The notes: generated by a model from the sequence alone, not told the origin. A stretch of 64,000 nucleotides of DNA from JAKEHA01 sp964560355 (GCA_964560355.1 CAZLLI010000001.1:48736-112735), one strand, 5' to 3'. Shown: positions 25,403 to 33,768, numbered from the stretch's first letter. Program-made: numbers and translations.

Positions 25403-26089
25403 CTATCCGAACGTGTCGGCTTTCGGATCCCAGAATGGACCGTCAAGCCCGATGCGCGCGAAGATCCCCACCATCTCGTCCGGCTTCGGGCGCCGTGAGT
25501 CGACCGTGAGACGGTTCCCGTACCACTCCGTCGCCAGCGCCCACAGCTGATTCAGACTCACCAGTGGTCGCTTCGGAAGATTTCGCGACGTGCACCACGC
25601 GTCCACCGTCTCTTCCGACCGGAAGAGCAGCATCGTCGCTCACGTGTAGATGATGTCGTTCCACCACTGCGCCGCCGGCACCGCGATGTGCGTCACGCAC
25701 TCCTCCCGCACCGGCGCCCCGTCGCGCACCACCAGCGTGATCGCCTCGCCCGTGTGTACGTCGCTCGCGTGCACCAACCCGTCCGCATGCAACGCCGCCG
25801 GAATCCCCAACGAATCCCACGCACACGGCGCGAAATACTCCTGGTCCTCCACCACCACGCGAAACGGTGTCTCGATCCCTGAAAACGGCGGAGCCATTCG
25901 AATCCGCGTCTTGTCTCCGGGTTCGGGGACAAGGAGTCGCTGTCTATGGAGTTCGTCGAAGGCGGCTTGGACGTCGGCGATGGACGCGCCGAGTTGCTTC
26001 GCGATGTCGGAGACCGTGGGCGCCTTCGCTGTTTCAGCGAAGGTGGAGTAGATGGCGAGTTTGACGTCAGTAGGAAGCGAAGGAGCCAT
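25403..26089 (-). CDS. MerB-like (alkylmercury lyase family) putative selenoprotein with in-frame UGA
   Basis: Read with the UGA at 25642-25640 as selenocysteine, this is a 228-residue protein; MerB is about 212. An N-terminal winged helix (KLAIYSTFAETAKAPTVSDI, about 10-55) precedes the lyase core. C89-A-W-D92 (YFAPCAWDSLGIPA) aligns with catalytic Cys96 and Asp99 of MerB (WCALDTL). The recoded residue U150 (YT-U-ATMLLFRSEETVDAWC) aligns with catalytic Cys159 (FCCHVHFFAS). The frame continues 76 codons past the UGA with family-like sequence (LNQLWALATEWYG, IGLDGPFWD). A hairpin just downstream resembles a SECIS. The structural Cys117 of MerB is absent. Without recoding the product would stop at 149 residues and lose its second active-site residue. 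The natural substrate may not be organomercury, as many homologues are in non-mercury contexts. Sec insertion is inferred; selA, selB, selC and selD are not in this window. Confidence 0.8.
25610..25627 (-). promoter_or_regulatory. Putative bacterial SECIS element
   Basis: On the transcript a perfect 7-bp stem (CUCUUCC / GGAAGAG) closes a GGUC loop. The first loop G is the 20th base after the UGA at 25642-25640; the stem starts 12 bases after it. In E. coli fdhF a GGUC-containing loop follows its UGA at nearly the same distance (18 bases in between versus 19 here). Loop sequence and spacing both fit SelB-type recognition. Confidence 0.75.
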
Positions 26090-26123
26090 CGCGAGTGAGT
26101 ACTTGCGCGGGTGCGGGAACGTT

Positions 26124-26390
26124 CTATTGCCCGGATGTCTTCCGCTTTCTTGACTTGCCGGTTGTGCGCTGCGTCGTGCGTCGGGCGGTCTTCATAATGC
26201 CGAGCAGCGCGCGCAGTACGTCGTTCACGGCCTTCGACGTCGGGAACGCGGCGGCGACATCGGGGTCGAGCAAGACCACGTTCGACCCCTCTCTTAGTAG
26301 CTTCTTGTAGTACTTGCCTCGAACGCCTTTGGAGTAGTCGAAATCGTACTCGGGACGCATTTCGTCGCTATCTCTAGTCTTGGCCTTCAT
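26124..26390 (-). CDS. Antitoxin of a BrnT-type toxin-antitoxin pair
   Basis: An 88-residue protein beginning MKAKTRDSDEMRPEYDFDYSKG and continuing RGKYYKKLLREGSNVVLLDPDVAAAFPTSKAVNDVLRALL. This pattern (charged N-terminus, DFDYS, then a ribbon-helix-helix-like strand NVVLLDPDVAAAF and helix) is common in small antitoxins partnered with BrnT or RelE-like toxins. The C-terminal 20 residues are very basic (RRTTQRTTGKSRKRKT). The start at 26390 overlaps the end of the toxin gene by 17 bases and has GAGGAA about 8 bases upstream. Toxin-first order matches brnTA operons, although the sequence is not a typical BrnA. Confidence 0.75.
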   Translation of the reverse strand: MKAKTRDSDEMRPEYDFDYSKGVRGKYYKKLLREGSNVVLLDPDVAAAFPTSKAVNDVLRALLGIMKTARRTTQRTTGKSRKRKTSGQ

Positions 26391-26649
26391 GGTTCTTCCT
26401 CTCATGCCGAGTCGCGATTCGAGCGCCGATCAGTCTGGTCACGTCAGCCCGATCGACATGATACACAACCAGGAGTCGGCCCTGCGACGAATACCCAACC
26501 GTCAGCAATCGCTGCTCGGAGTTCAAATGATCCGGGTCGACGAAGGTAGTTGCCGCCGGATCAAAGTACACGGTGCGTGCCTCTTCGAAATCAACTCCAT
26601 GCTTGAGCCTGTTCGCCTCCGCCTTCTGCGGATCCCATTCGAACTTCAC
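26374..26649 (-). CDS. brnT: BrnT-family ribonuclease toxin
   Basis: A 91-residue protein with the BrnT signature: MKFEWDPQKAEANRLKHGVDFEEARTVYFDP at the N-terminus, a central strand LLTVGYSSQGRLLVVYHVDR and the C-terminal IGARIATRHERKNHE, where family toxins carry catalytic basic residues. BrnT is a RelE-like mRNA endonuclease neutralised by the antitoxin encoded directly downstream. The start is GTG with GGAGGA just upstream. The pair sits between the MerB-like gene and asnS on the same strand. Confidence 0.9.
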   Translation of the reverse strand: MKFEWDPQKAEANRLKHGVDFEEARTVYFDPAATTFVDPDHLNSEQRLLTVGYSSQGRLLVVYHVDRADVTRLIGARIATRHERKNHEGQD

Positions 26650-26678
26650 GTCCTCCTCCCCTCACCCCAACCACCACC

Positions 26679-27983
26679 CTACGGACTCAACCGATTCAAC
26701 ATCCTCGGGAACGGAATCGCTTCTCTCAGGTGCGAGAGGCCGCACAGGTACGAGACGGTGCGTTCGACGCCGAGGCCGAAGCCGGCGTGGGGGAAGGTCC
26801 CGTACTTGCGAAGATCGAGGTACCACTCGAACGCGGCGCGCGGGAGGTTGTGTTCCTTGATGCGCTGCTCGAGCAAATCCAAGTTCGCGGTGCGCTCTCC
26901 CCCGCCGATGACTTCGCCGTAGCCTTCGGGCGCGAGCATGTCGACAGAGAGACAATACTGGGGCTCGACGGGGTCGGGCTCCATGTAGAAGGCCTTGATG
27001 GCGGTGGGATAGTGGTGCACGAAGATGGGCGTCACTTGATCCTGGGTGAGCACGGTTTCGTCGGTGCCGCCGAAATCGCCGCCGACTTCGAAGGGGACAC
27101 CCTTCTCGAGTAGAAACTTGGCGGCCTCCTTATAATGGATGCGGGGGAAGGGTTTCTTCACGGCCTCCAACTTGGAGATGTCCCTTTCCAATACTTCCTT
27201 GATGTCCTTCCCACAGTTCTCGAGTACGCGCGCGATGATGTAGCAGAAGAAATCCTCTTCGAGCTCCATGAGCTCGTCGAGTTTCATGAACGCGACCTCG
27301 GGCTCCACCATCCAGAACTCGGTGAGGTGTCGCCGCGTCTTGGACTTCTCCGCACGAAACGTAGGCCCGAAGCAGTACACCTTCCCGAACGCCGCGGCGG
27401 TGGCTTCGTTGTAGAGCTGTCCGCTCTGGGTCAAGTACGCCTTGTCGCCGAAGTAGTCGGTCTCGAAGAGTGTGCTGGTCCCTTCGCACGCGTTGGGCGT
27501 GAAGATGGGAGTGTCGAGGTTGATGAAGCCGTGGCTGTTGAGATAATCGCGAATGGCGGCGATGGTGTGGTGACGCACGGTCAAGACGACGTGCTGCTTC
27601 TTGCTTCGCAACCACAGGTGCCGGTGGTCGAGCAGGAACGACGACGAATGCTCCTTGGGCGTGATGGGGAAACCTTCGGCGTGCTGAACTTCCTGCACGC
27701 TCGTGAGGGTGAGTTCGACGCCGCCGGGCGCGCGTTTGTCTTCGCGCGGCACGCCGGTGACGATGACGGACGACTCCTGCGACAGCTGGTCGAGCGTCTC
27801 GAAATCTCGCTCGGAGACGTCCTTGGCACTGGCGACGCACTGGAGGTAGCCGGTGCCGTCGCGGAGAATGAGAAAGCGAATCTTGCCGCCGGAGCGGGTG
27901 TTGTAGACCCATCCGCGCAGCTCGACGGTCTGGCCGGCGTGGTTTTTGAGATCCTTGATGTAGACGACGGGTAGTTTGGACAT
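26679..27983 (-). CDS. asnS: Asparaginyl-tRNA synthetase
   Basis: A 434-residue class II aminoacyl-tRNA synthetase that charges tRNA-Asn with asparagine in the cytosol. The N-terminal OB-fold anticodon domain (VELRGWVYNTRSGGKIRFLILRDG, about 17-100) is followed by the catalytic domain: motif 1 around the dimer helix (AAIRDYLNSHGFINLDTPI), motif 2 FRAEKSKTRRHLTEFWMVEPE, substrate loop VIGGGERTANLDLL and motif 3 YGTFPHAGFGLGVERTV. FRAEKSKTRRHLTEF and HPTA-free spacing favour AsnRS over AspRS. It is monocistronic or first before the brnT pair. Confidence 0.97.
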   Translation of the reverse strand: MSKLPVVYIKDLKNHAGQTVELRGWVYNTRSGGKIRFLILRDGTGYLQCVASAKDVSERDFETLDQLSQESSVIVTGVPREDKRAPGGVELTLTSVQEVQHAEGFPITPKEHSSSFLLDHRHLWLRSKKQHVVLTVRHHTIAAIRDYLNSHGFINLDTPIFTPNACEGTSTLFETDYFGDKAYLTQSGQLYNEATAAAFGKVYCFGPTFRAEKSKTRRHLTEFWMVEPEVAFMKLDELMELEEDFFCYIIARVLENCGKDIKEVLERDISKLEAVKKPFPRIHYKEAAKFLLEKGVPFEVGGDFGGTDETVLTQDQVTPIFVHHYPTAIKAFYMEPDPVEPQYCLSVDMLAPEGYGEVIGGGERTANLDLLEQRIKEHNLPRAAFEWYLDLRKYGTFPHAGFGLGVERTVSYLCGLSHLREAIPFPRMLNRLSP

Positions 27984-28033
27984 GGGCGGCAGTTTAGCAT
28001 GCCGCCGAGCGTCGGGCTACCCTTGCGAGCCGC

Positions 28034-29302
28034 CTACTGGCGCACCCAGTCGGACTTCCACACGTCGTTGTTCCACGATAGCGACGTGACGCGACCGCCC
28101 TCCCCGCGAACGAACGTGATGTCGGCGTAGCTCGAATAGGCGTAGAAGCGGTCCTCCCCCACGGGCATGAGGAGATACGGGCCCGCGTAGAGTTGGCCAT
28201 TCTTCACCGCGATGGCGAAGCTCGACGCGTCGCGCTGGTAGTTGCCCAGGTAGTCGGCGAACTTGGCGGTGTCCACCTTCGCGCGCTTCGGGGTGGGGAT
28301 TTTGGGAGTCGCGACGTCTTTGCCCTCGATCAAGAGCGGCAGATCGCGCTGCAACAGATCGTTCGCGCCGGACTCGACGTTGGCGACGACGACGTAGCCG
28401 TAGCCCTTGGGCCGGCTGAAGAACGCGAACGCGCGGTATCCGTTGGTGCTTCCATTCGAACCGATCTCGCCATTGCCGGCCAGCGACGCGGTCACCGATG
28501 CACCATAGGTGGTGTCGAGCACGGCTTCGAAGTAACGGGCGAGATCGCGCGCGGTGGTGAACAACGACCCGGCCCCGACGAGAAACGAATAGTCCTTCTC
28601 GGGCGCGGCCACGGGACCTTTCTCCTGCAGCAAGTACTCGCGCGCACGCTTGGGGATGTCGGTAGTTTCCTCGTAGTCGACGGTCTCCGTCATGTGCGCG
28701 GGGGCGTAGACGTACTGCTTGAGCAAGTCGGGAAACGGCTTGCCGCCCGCGATTTCGAGCACGCGCGCGAGCACGGAATACGTCGCCGAGCTGTACAACG
28801 ACTTCTCGCCGGGCTCGCTCAGGAACGTCGCGTGCTTGGCCTTCTCGGTCATGTCGGCGGCGGTGTAGCGCTGGTTCTCCATGCTCTCGTCCATCACGCG
28901 ATGCGGGATTCCGGCGCGGAACCGAAACAAATTCTCCACGGTGATGTTCTTGCCGTTCGGGAAATCGGGGATGAACTTGGCGATCGAGTCGGACAACGCG
29001 AGCTTTCCTTCGACCAGCATTTGAATGGTCGTGGTTTGCGTCATGCTCTTCGTAATCGACGCGATGCAGAAGCGGGTATCGACGGTGTTGCGGATCTTCT
29101 TCTTTCGATCCGCCATGCCGAACGCGCGTTCGTAGGTCACCTTCCCGTCCTGGGTCACGAGCACGACGCCGGAGAATTGCCCCGCGTCGGCGAGCGGCTG
29201 GACGTAGGCGTCGATGCGCTGGTCGAGCGAGGGCGCCCCGGATGATCCGGCGGCGACGGACATGGCGGCGGCGGCGAGCAGGCAAAGAGAAAGGCGCAAC
29301 AT
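28034..29302 (-). CDS. Secreted serine hydrolase, class C beta-lactamase family
   Basis: A 422-residue exported protein (signal MLRLSLCLLAAAAMSVAAGSSGA). The beta-lactamase/D-peptidase core has the Ser-x-x-Lys motif in CIASITKSMTQ (about residue 87), a Tyr-containing second motif near YSSATYSVLARVLE, and a late strand with NGSTNGYRAFAFF in place of a canonical KTG. The C-terminal 90 residues (KFADYLGNYQRDASSFAIAV) form the DUF3471-like lipocalin-type appendix frequent in these hydrolases. GGAGGGA about 4 bases before the ATG supports the start. It probably acts on D-Ala peptides or esters in the periplasm; there is no reason to assume antibiotic resistance. Confidence 0.85.
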   Translation of the reverse strand: MLRLSLCLLAAAAMSVAAGSSGAPSLDQRIDAYVQPLADAGQFSGVVLVTQDGKVTYERAFGMADRKKKIRNTVDTRFCIASITKSMTQTTTIQMLVEGKLALSDSIAKFIPDFPNGKNITVENLFRFRAGIPHRVMDESMENQRYTAADMTEKAKHATFLSEPGEKSLYSSATYSVLARVLEIAGGKPFPDLLKQYVYAPAHMTETVDYEETTDIPKRAREYLLQEKGPVAAPEKDYSFLVGAGSLFTTARDLARYFEAVLDTTYGASVTASLAGNGEIGSNGSTNGYRAFAFFSRPKGYGYVVVANVESGANDLLQRDLPLLIEGKDVATPKIPTPKRAKVDTAKFADYLGNYQRDASSFAIAVKNGQLYAGPYLLMPVGEDRFYAYSSYADITFVRGEGGRVTSLSWNNDVWKSDWVRQ

Positions 29303-29377
29303 GGGTCCCTCCCGGGCTTGACGGTACCTTGGATTGGACGAAGAAGCCGCAAGGCCCGTTGCAACGTTTCTTGGGGG

Positions 29378-30322
29378 CTACAGCAGTCGCGTCAGCCAGT
29401 GCATGATGTTGAGCGCGAACTGCTTGTTCTCGGGATCCGAGTTCATGCCGAAGGGATGACCCTTTTCGACTTGCGCCGTCAGCATGCCCGCTTCCCCGAG
29501 GACGACGACGCGCCCGTTGCCGAACGCGATCGCGAGCCCCATCGAATCGCCCGCGGGCTGCTCGGTGAAGTTGGGCGGAGGTGGTACGTATTCTTTGGCG
29601 GCCACCGGGAGGGTCAAGAGCGGAATGGCGTCGGGGGGTCCGTCGAGCGATTGGCCGGTGAACACGACGACGCGGTTCACGAGCTCGGGTAGCGAGCGGC
29701 CGTCCATGATGACGTTGTTCGCGAAGATGAGCCCGTTGGAGCGCATGAACTCGATGGTCCCGGGCTCGGGCTGCTCCTTGTACTGGTTCGCGATCTCGAC
29801 GTAGCCCCCGTGCATGGTCACGCCGAACGCCGCCGCCAAACTCGCCGCCGCGGTTCCGAACGGATAGTGATCCGCGATCAACAACAACGAGCCGCCGTCG
29901 CGCACCCAATCCGCAACGACTTGCACTTCGGCGGGCGTGAACGCGGGGGCGTCGCGCTCGCCCTTGCGCAGAAACGGCAGATTGAATCCGAATAGCTGCG
30001 GGTTGGTTCCGCCCGACGCGTTCACGATGACCAACACGGTGGCGTCTTTGAGCGCGACGCCGGTGAATACGCCGTCGTTCACGCGCACGTCGTAGCCGTC
30101 GTTGCGCATGAGCGTCGCGAAGGGCCGGTACTTGCCGTCGGCGCGGTGCGCGTTGTTGTGTCCTTGGTCGAAGAGGATCACGGGGTGCGTCGACGCGTAC
30201 GCGGGCTCGGCGACGCGCGCGTCGAAGCCGCGGTCGGGGCGCGCGCCGACGGGATTCAAGGCGAGGTAGCCGACACCGAGCGCGACCAGCAGCACGACCA
30301 GGATTCCGATTCGCTTCATCAT
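29378..30322 (-). CDS. DUF4350/GATase-like exported or membrane-anchored protein
   Basis: A 314-residue protein with one N-terminal membrane segment (IGILVVLLVALGVGYLALNPVG). The rest resembles the GATase-like DUF4350 domain: HPVILFDQGHNNAHR, KYRPFATLMRNDGYDVRVND, ATVLVIVNASGG, FTPAEVQVVADWVRDGGSLLLIADHYPFG and VVVLGEAGMLTAQ. Such domains often serve as sugar- or ligand-binding GATase folds in envelope proteins. No Cys nucleophile is seen. GGAGG lies 8 bases before the first of two ATGs. The function is unknown. Confidence 0.7.
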   Translation of the reverse strand: MMKRIGILVVLLVALGVGYLALNPVGARPDRGFDARVAEPAYASTHPVILFDQGHNNAHRADGKYRPFATLMRNDGYDVRVNDGVFTGVALKDATVLVIVNASGGTNPQLFGFNLPFLRKGERDAPAFTPAEVQVVADWVRDGGSLLLIADHYPFGTAAASLAAAFGVTMHGGYVEIANQYKEQPEPGTIEFMRSNGLIFANNVIMDGRSLPELVNRVVVFTGQSLDGPPDAIPLLTLPVAAKEYVPPPPNFTEQPAGDSMGLAIAFGNGRVVVLGEAGMLTAQVEKGHPFGMNSDPENKQFALNIMHWLTRLL

Positions 30323-30452
30323 TCGCTTTGACCTCCAACGATGCCGGGTTGGACCGCGCGCGGGCCAACGTCGTTTCAGAAAACCCGCCCGCCGCGATCC
30401 CCCTTCCCCCCGGCACGAATCTTGCCGATTGCCTTGGAACCCAAGAGGTTAG

Positions 30453-30469
30453 GGCGCCGCGTCGGCGCC
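30453..30469. repeat. Short inverted repeat before the TPR gene
   Basis: Seven-base arms GGCGCCG / CGGCGCC around a CGT loop, 22 bases before the ATG of the TPR protein in the divergent spacer 30323-30490. It may be an operator or a leader hairpin; no match to a known regulator is apparent. Confidence 0.3.
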
Positions 30470-30490
30470 GTCTAGGGGACTCAAACCACG

Positions 30491-32596
30491 ATGAACACAC
30501 ACCTGCGGCTGGGTAACGCGGCAGGGCCGATGGGCCTGCGCCGCCTCGACGTGGTTGCATTCTGCATCTGGGTCGCGATTCTGGTCGCGTCCGCGTGCTT
30601 TGCCCACGCCCAGGAGGCGGCGCCGGACACGACCTTCAACGCCGCCGCGCTGGATTCGTTCTTCGCCGGCGGGTCGACGCCCGCGCCGGTCGCCGAACCG
30701 GCCCCGACCGCGCCGGACACCGTCGCGACGCCTTTCGATTTTCAGATCCAGCCCGTCGATACGCAGGCGGCGGCCGCCACCACGGACGCGCCCGCCCCGA
30801 CGCCGCCGGCGGAACCGGCAGAACTTGCCCGCCACCTCGCCCAGTACGAGGACGACCAGATTCGCGGCGGCGCGGTGACGTTGCCGATCGCGGCCCAAGT
30901 CGCGTACCGCCAGGCGCTCGCGTCGCTCGACGGCGGCGACCGCGACGCGGCGCAGAAGCAGCTGCGCACCGCGCTCGCGCTGGCGCCGCGCTACAGCGAC
31001 GCCTACTTCACGCTGGCGCGCTTGAACGCGCAGCGCTTCCACCCCGACGCCGTCTACTACTTCGTCGAAGGCGTGAAGGCGCAGCTGCAGTCCTTCGACG
31101 GCCAGCGCGTGATGGTGCTGAACACGCTCGCCTCGCTCACGCTGGTGCTCTTGATCGCGTCCGGCGTGGTGTGGATCGCGCTCGCCGTGCGCTACTTCCC
31201 CTTCATCGCGCACCGCATCTCGGAGTCGGCGCGCAACAAGTTCAACGCCTCGGGCGGCCGCGTGGCGGCGGCGCTCCTCTTGCTCGCGCCCTTCGCGCTA
31301 CTCCCCGGCTACACCTCGGCGGCCGCGCTCATTCTCGTGCTCACGTGGCCGTTCATGCACAAGAAGGAACGCATTCTCTCCATGGTGATGGCGGGGCTGT
31401 TCGCGGCGTACGCGGGGCTCGCGCCCATGCTCGACCGCTACACGGTGGTGGCGGACCCGCACTCGCTGACGGCGCTCATCGCGCGCGCCAACGAGTCTGC
31501 GTACGACGACGCCCTGGTGAAGGCCATCGCGGAAGCACCGGTCAAGGACCCGCGCATCGACGACGACCGCTTCACCGCGCTCGGCATGCTGGCCATGCGC
31601 GGCGGCGACTCCGAGGGCGCGGCGGCGCACTTCCTGCGCGCGATCTCGATCAACAAGAATTCCGCCATCGCGTACGTGAACCTGGGCAACGTCTACTACC
31701 AGAACGGGCAGTACAACAAGGCGCTGGAAGGCTACCGCAAGGCCGAGGAAGTGGACTCCACCGACGCCGTCGGCCAGTACAACCTCGCGCAGGCGTACAT
31801 CAAGACGTTGCTCATGGGCGAGTCGTCGCGCGCGCTCTCGCGCGCGTCGAAGATGGGGCTCGACCAGGCGCGCGACGCCATCGCCGAGCCTGCGCGCGCG
31901 CGCATGACGGTCTACCAAAAGACGTATTCGACCGCGCAGCTGTGGGAGATCGCGAGCGTCGAAGGGGGCCACCAGAACCCCGCGCTGATCGCGAATCTGC
32001 TCCACACCGCGACCGGCCACGCCGCGCCGGTGAGCGCGGGCATCATGGTGGCCGCGATGATTCTCGCGGTGGTCGCGAGCCAAACTTTGAAGAGCCGCAA
32101 GCTCGCGTTCCAGTGCGCGAACTGCGGCGACCTCACGTGCGAAGGCTGCTGCAGCGACGAGCTCGGCAGCGTCATCTGTCGCGCGTGCGCGGAGGCGGTG
32201 GCGGGCGTTTCGTCCGACCGCGTGCTGGAAGCGCTCCTGCGCCAACGCCGCCAGTCGGTGATCGTGCGCCGTCGCAAGTCGATCCGCTGGTCGACGGTGT
32301 GGCTGCCGGGGCTTCGCCACGTGTTCTACGGGCGCTTCGTGTCGGGCTTCATGGTGGCGACGCTGTTCGCCGCCGGCGTGCTCACGATGTGGACGCGCGG
32401 CAACGTGTTCCCCTATTGGGACGCGGTCGAATACGAGACGCCGGTGTGGAAGTGGATCGCCCCCGGCGTGGCGATCGTGGTGGCTTACATGATTTCGCTG
32501 CTCTCGCGGCAGCTGTACGAGGCGCGCAACACGCGCGCCATCACGGTGCGCCCGAGCGCGAGCGACGACAAGGATTCGGCGTCGCAGTCGGCATAA
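30491..32596 (+). CDS. TPR-repeat multi-pass membrane protein with zinc-ribbon segment
   Basis: A 701-residue membrane protein. The signal-like N-terminus (WVAILVASACFAHA) is followed by Gln and an Ala/Pro/Thr-rich linker to about residue 115. TPR-like helices (VAYRQALASLDGGDRDAAQKQ) precede membrane segments near 210-235, 255-290 and 294-312. Typical TPRs (AIAYVNLGNVYYQNGQYNKALEGYRKAEE) span about 380-440. A membrane segment near 513-530 is followed by a zinc-ribbon-like cluster CANCGDLTCEGCC ... CRAC (542-567), then segments near 616-635 and 656-672. It ends 15 bases before the DUF4388 gene on the same strand, suggesting joint expression. It may scaffold a membrane complex; the role is unknown. 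Confidence 0.75.
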   Translation: MNTHLRLGNAAGPMGLRRLDVVAFCIWVAILVASACFAHAQEAAPDTTFNAAALDSFFAGGSTPAPVAEPAPTAPDTVATPFDFQIQPVDTQAAAATTDAPAPTPPAEPAELARHLAQYEDDQIRGGAVTLPIAAQVAYRQALASLDGGDRDAAQKQLRTALALAPRYSDAYFTLARLNAQRFHPDAVYYFVEGVKAQLQSFDGQRVMVLNTLASLTLVLLIASGVVWIALAVRYFPFIAHRISESARNKFNASGGRVAAALLLLAPFALLPGYTSAAALILVLTWPFMHKKERILSMVMAGLFAAYAGLAPMLDRYTVVADPHSLTALIARANESAYDDALVKAIAEAPVKDPRIDDDRFTALGMLAMRGGDSEGAAAHFLRAISINKNSAIAYVNLGNVYYQNGQYNKALEGYRKAEEVDSTDAVGQYNLAQAYIKTLLMGESSRALSRASKMGLDQARDAIAEPARARMTVYQKTYSTAQLWEIASVEGGHQNPALIANLLHTATGHAAPVSAGIMVAAMILAVVASQTLKSRKLAFQCANCGDLTCEGCCSDELGSVICRACAEAVAGVSSDRVLEALLRQRRQSVIVRRRKSIRWSTVWLPGLRHVFYGRFVSGFMVATLFAAGVLTMWTRGNVFPYWDAVEYETPVWKWIAPGVAIVVAYMISLLSRQLYEARNTRAITVRPSASDDKDSASQSA

Positions 32597-32611
32597 GGCA
32601 GGTGAGACGAC

Positions 32612-33700
32612 ATGGCCCTCGAGGGAAATCTTACTAGTTTCAAAATCGAAGAAATTCTGCAGCTCATCGCGGTGCAGCAGAAGACGGGCATGTTGTCGGT
32701 GGCCGCCAACGACAAGTCCGCGGTGCTCTTCTTCCGCGACGGCAAGATCGTGTCGACGCGCGATCGCCGCAGCAAGACGCGCGACCCCTTCCGGGAGTAC
32801 CTGACGCGCTACGGCTGCCTGGGCCGCGAGGACCTGACGCGCATCACGCAGATCATCGCGCAGTCCAAGCTCGACCTGCTCGACATCCTGCACTCGGAAG
32901 GATTCTTCGACGAGAAGGCGCTCGGCAAGCACTGGCGCAACCACATCCAGGAGACGCTGCACGACGTCCTCACCTGGGACCAGTGCACGTACAAGTTCGT
33001 CTCGGGCGAAGAAATCGTCGGCGGCGTGAAGAGCCTGGGCGAGTACTCGGTGGAACCGCTGCTCATGGAGAGCATGCGCCGCATCGACGAATTCCCCGGG
33101 CTCCTGCAGGCGTTCCCCGCCCAGGGGATCCGGATCGCCGCCACCGGCAAGGAGTACACGGGCGAAGAGCCCTTCGGCGACAACGAGAAGCTGGTGCTAT
33201 CGCTCTTGAAAACGGCGCGCACCATGCGCGACATCATCGCGCGCGCCAACATGCCGACCTACGACGCCTACGAGTCCTTGAAACTCCTCAAGGAGAAGGG
33301 GCTCATCAGCGTTGAAGAGGACCACCGCGACGGCGCCGTGGGCGAAGCCCACATCAGCGGCGCGCCGCTGCGCCGGAAGCGCGGCAACCCCATGCTGCTG
33401 GTCGCGTCCGCGTTCGTGTTCTTTGCGTGCGTGGTGGTGGGCGCGTGGCAGAAGTCGGACAACATCGCGCTGGTCGCGCGCGACGGCGTGCTGCGCGCCG
33501 ACGGGGCCGCGCGCGCCCGCGTCGAGCAGCACGTGCGCTGGCTGATCGAGACCTATCGCGCCGAGCACGGCGCCTACCCGGCGTCGCTCGAAGCCCTCTC
33601 GGAGAGCGGCCTCGCCGCCCCCTCCATCACCGACCGCGCCGCCGTCTACAGCTTCGAGTATCGATTGACGCGCGACGGGTCGGCCTATACGCTCCTCTAG
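32612..33700 (+). CDS. DUF4388 (PATAN-like) protein with a membrane anchor and pilin-like tail
   Basis: A 362-residue protein. The N-terminal DUF4388 module (MALEGNLTSFKIEEILQLIA, GMLSVAANDKSAVLFFRDGKIVS, about 1-160) is common in gliding and signalling proteins of myxobacteria and FCB relatives. A winged-helix-like part follows (LLKTARTMRDIIARANM, SLKLLKEKGLISVEE, about 195-235), then one membrane segment (LLVASAFVFFACVVVGAW, about 262-280). The outer part contains VRWLIETYRAEHGAYPASLEALSESGL, which resembles the post-helix region of GspG/PilE-type pilins. It probably couples a cytosolic sensor to an envelope tail. It follows the TPR gene by 15 bases. Confidence 0.8.
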   Translation: MALEGNLTSFKIEEILQLIAVQQKTGMLSVAANDKSAVLFFRDGKIVSTRDRRSKTRDPFREYLTRYGCLGREDLTRITQIIAQSKLDLLDILHSEGFFDEKALGKHWRNHIQETLHDVLTWDQCTYKFVSGEEIVGGVKSLGEYSVEPLLMESMRRIDEFPGLLQAFPAQGIRIAATGKEYTGEEPFGDNEKLVLSLLKTARTMRDIIARANMPTYDAYESLKLLKEKGLISVEEDHRDGAVGEAHISGAPLRRKRGNPMLLVASAFVFFACVVVGAWQKSDNIALVARDGVLRADGAARARVEQHVRWLIETYRAEHGAYPASLEALSESGLAAPSITDRAAVYSFEYRLTRDGSAYTLL

Positions 33701-33768
33701 TTTTCGCGCACACCCTTTCACCTTCGCGCTTCGACCCGGCGCGCGCGCTCCTGCGCGCGGCCGACGTC

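Noticed and set aside
25403..25633. A separate 76-codon gene starting at ATG 25633
   Set aside because: It is in frame with the MerB-like gene three codons after the UGA, has no ribosome site, and its sequence is the family's normal C-terminal half.
28034..29302. Antibiotic-resistance beta-lactamase
   Set aside because: The Ser-x-x-Lys motif only shows membership in the wide class C/D-peptidase family; the appendix and missing canonical KTG argue for another hydrolase role.
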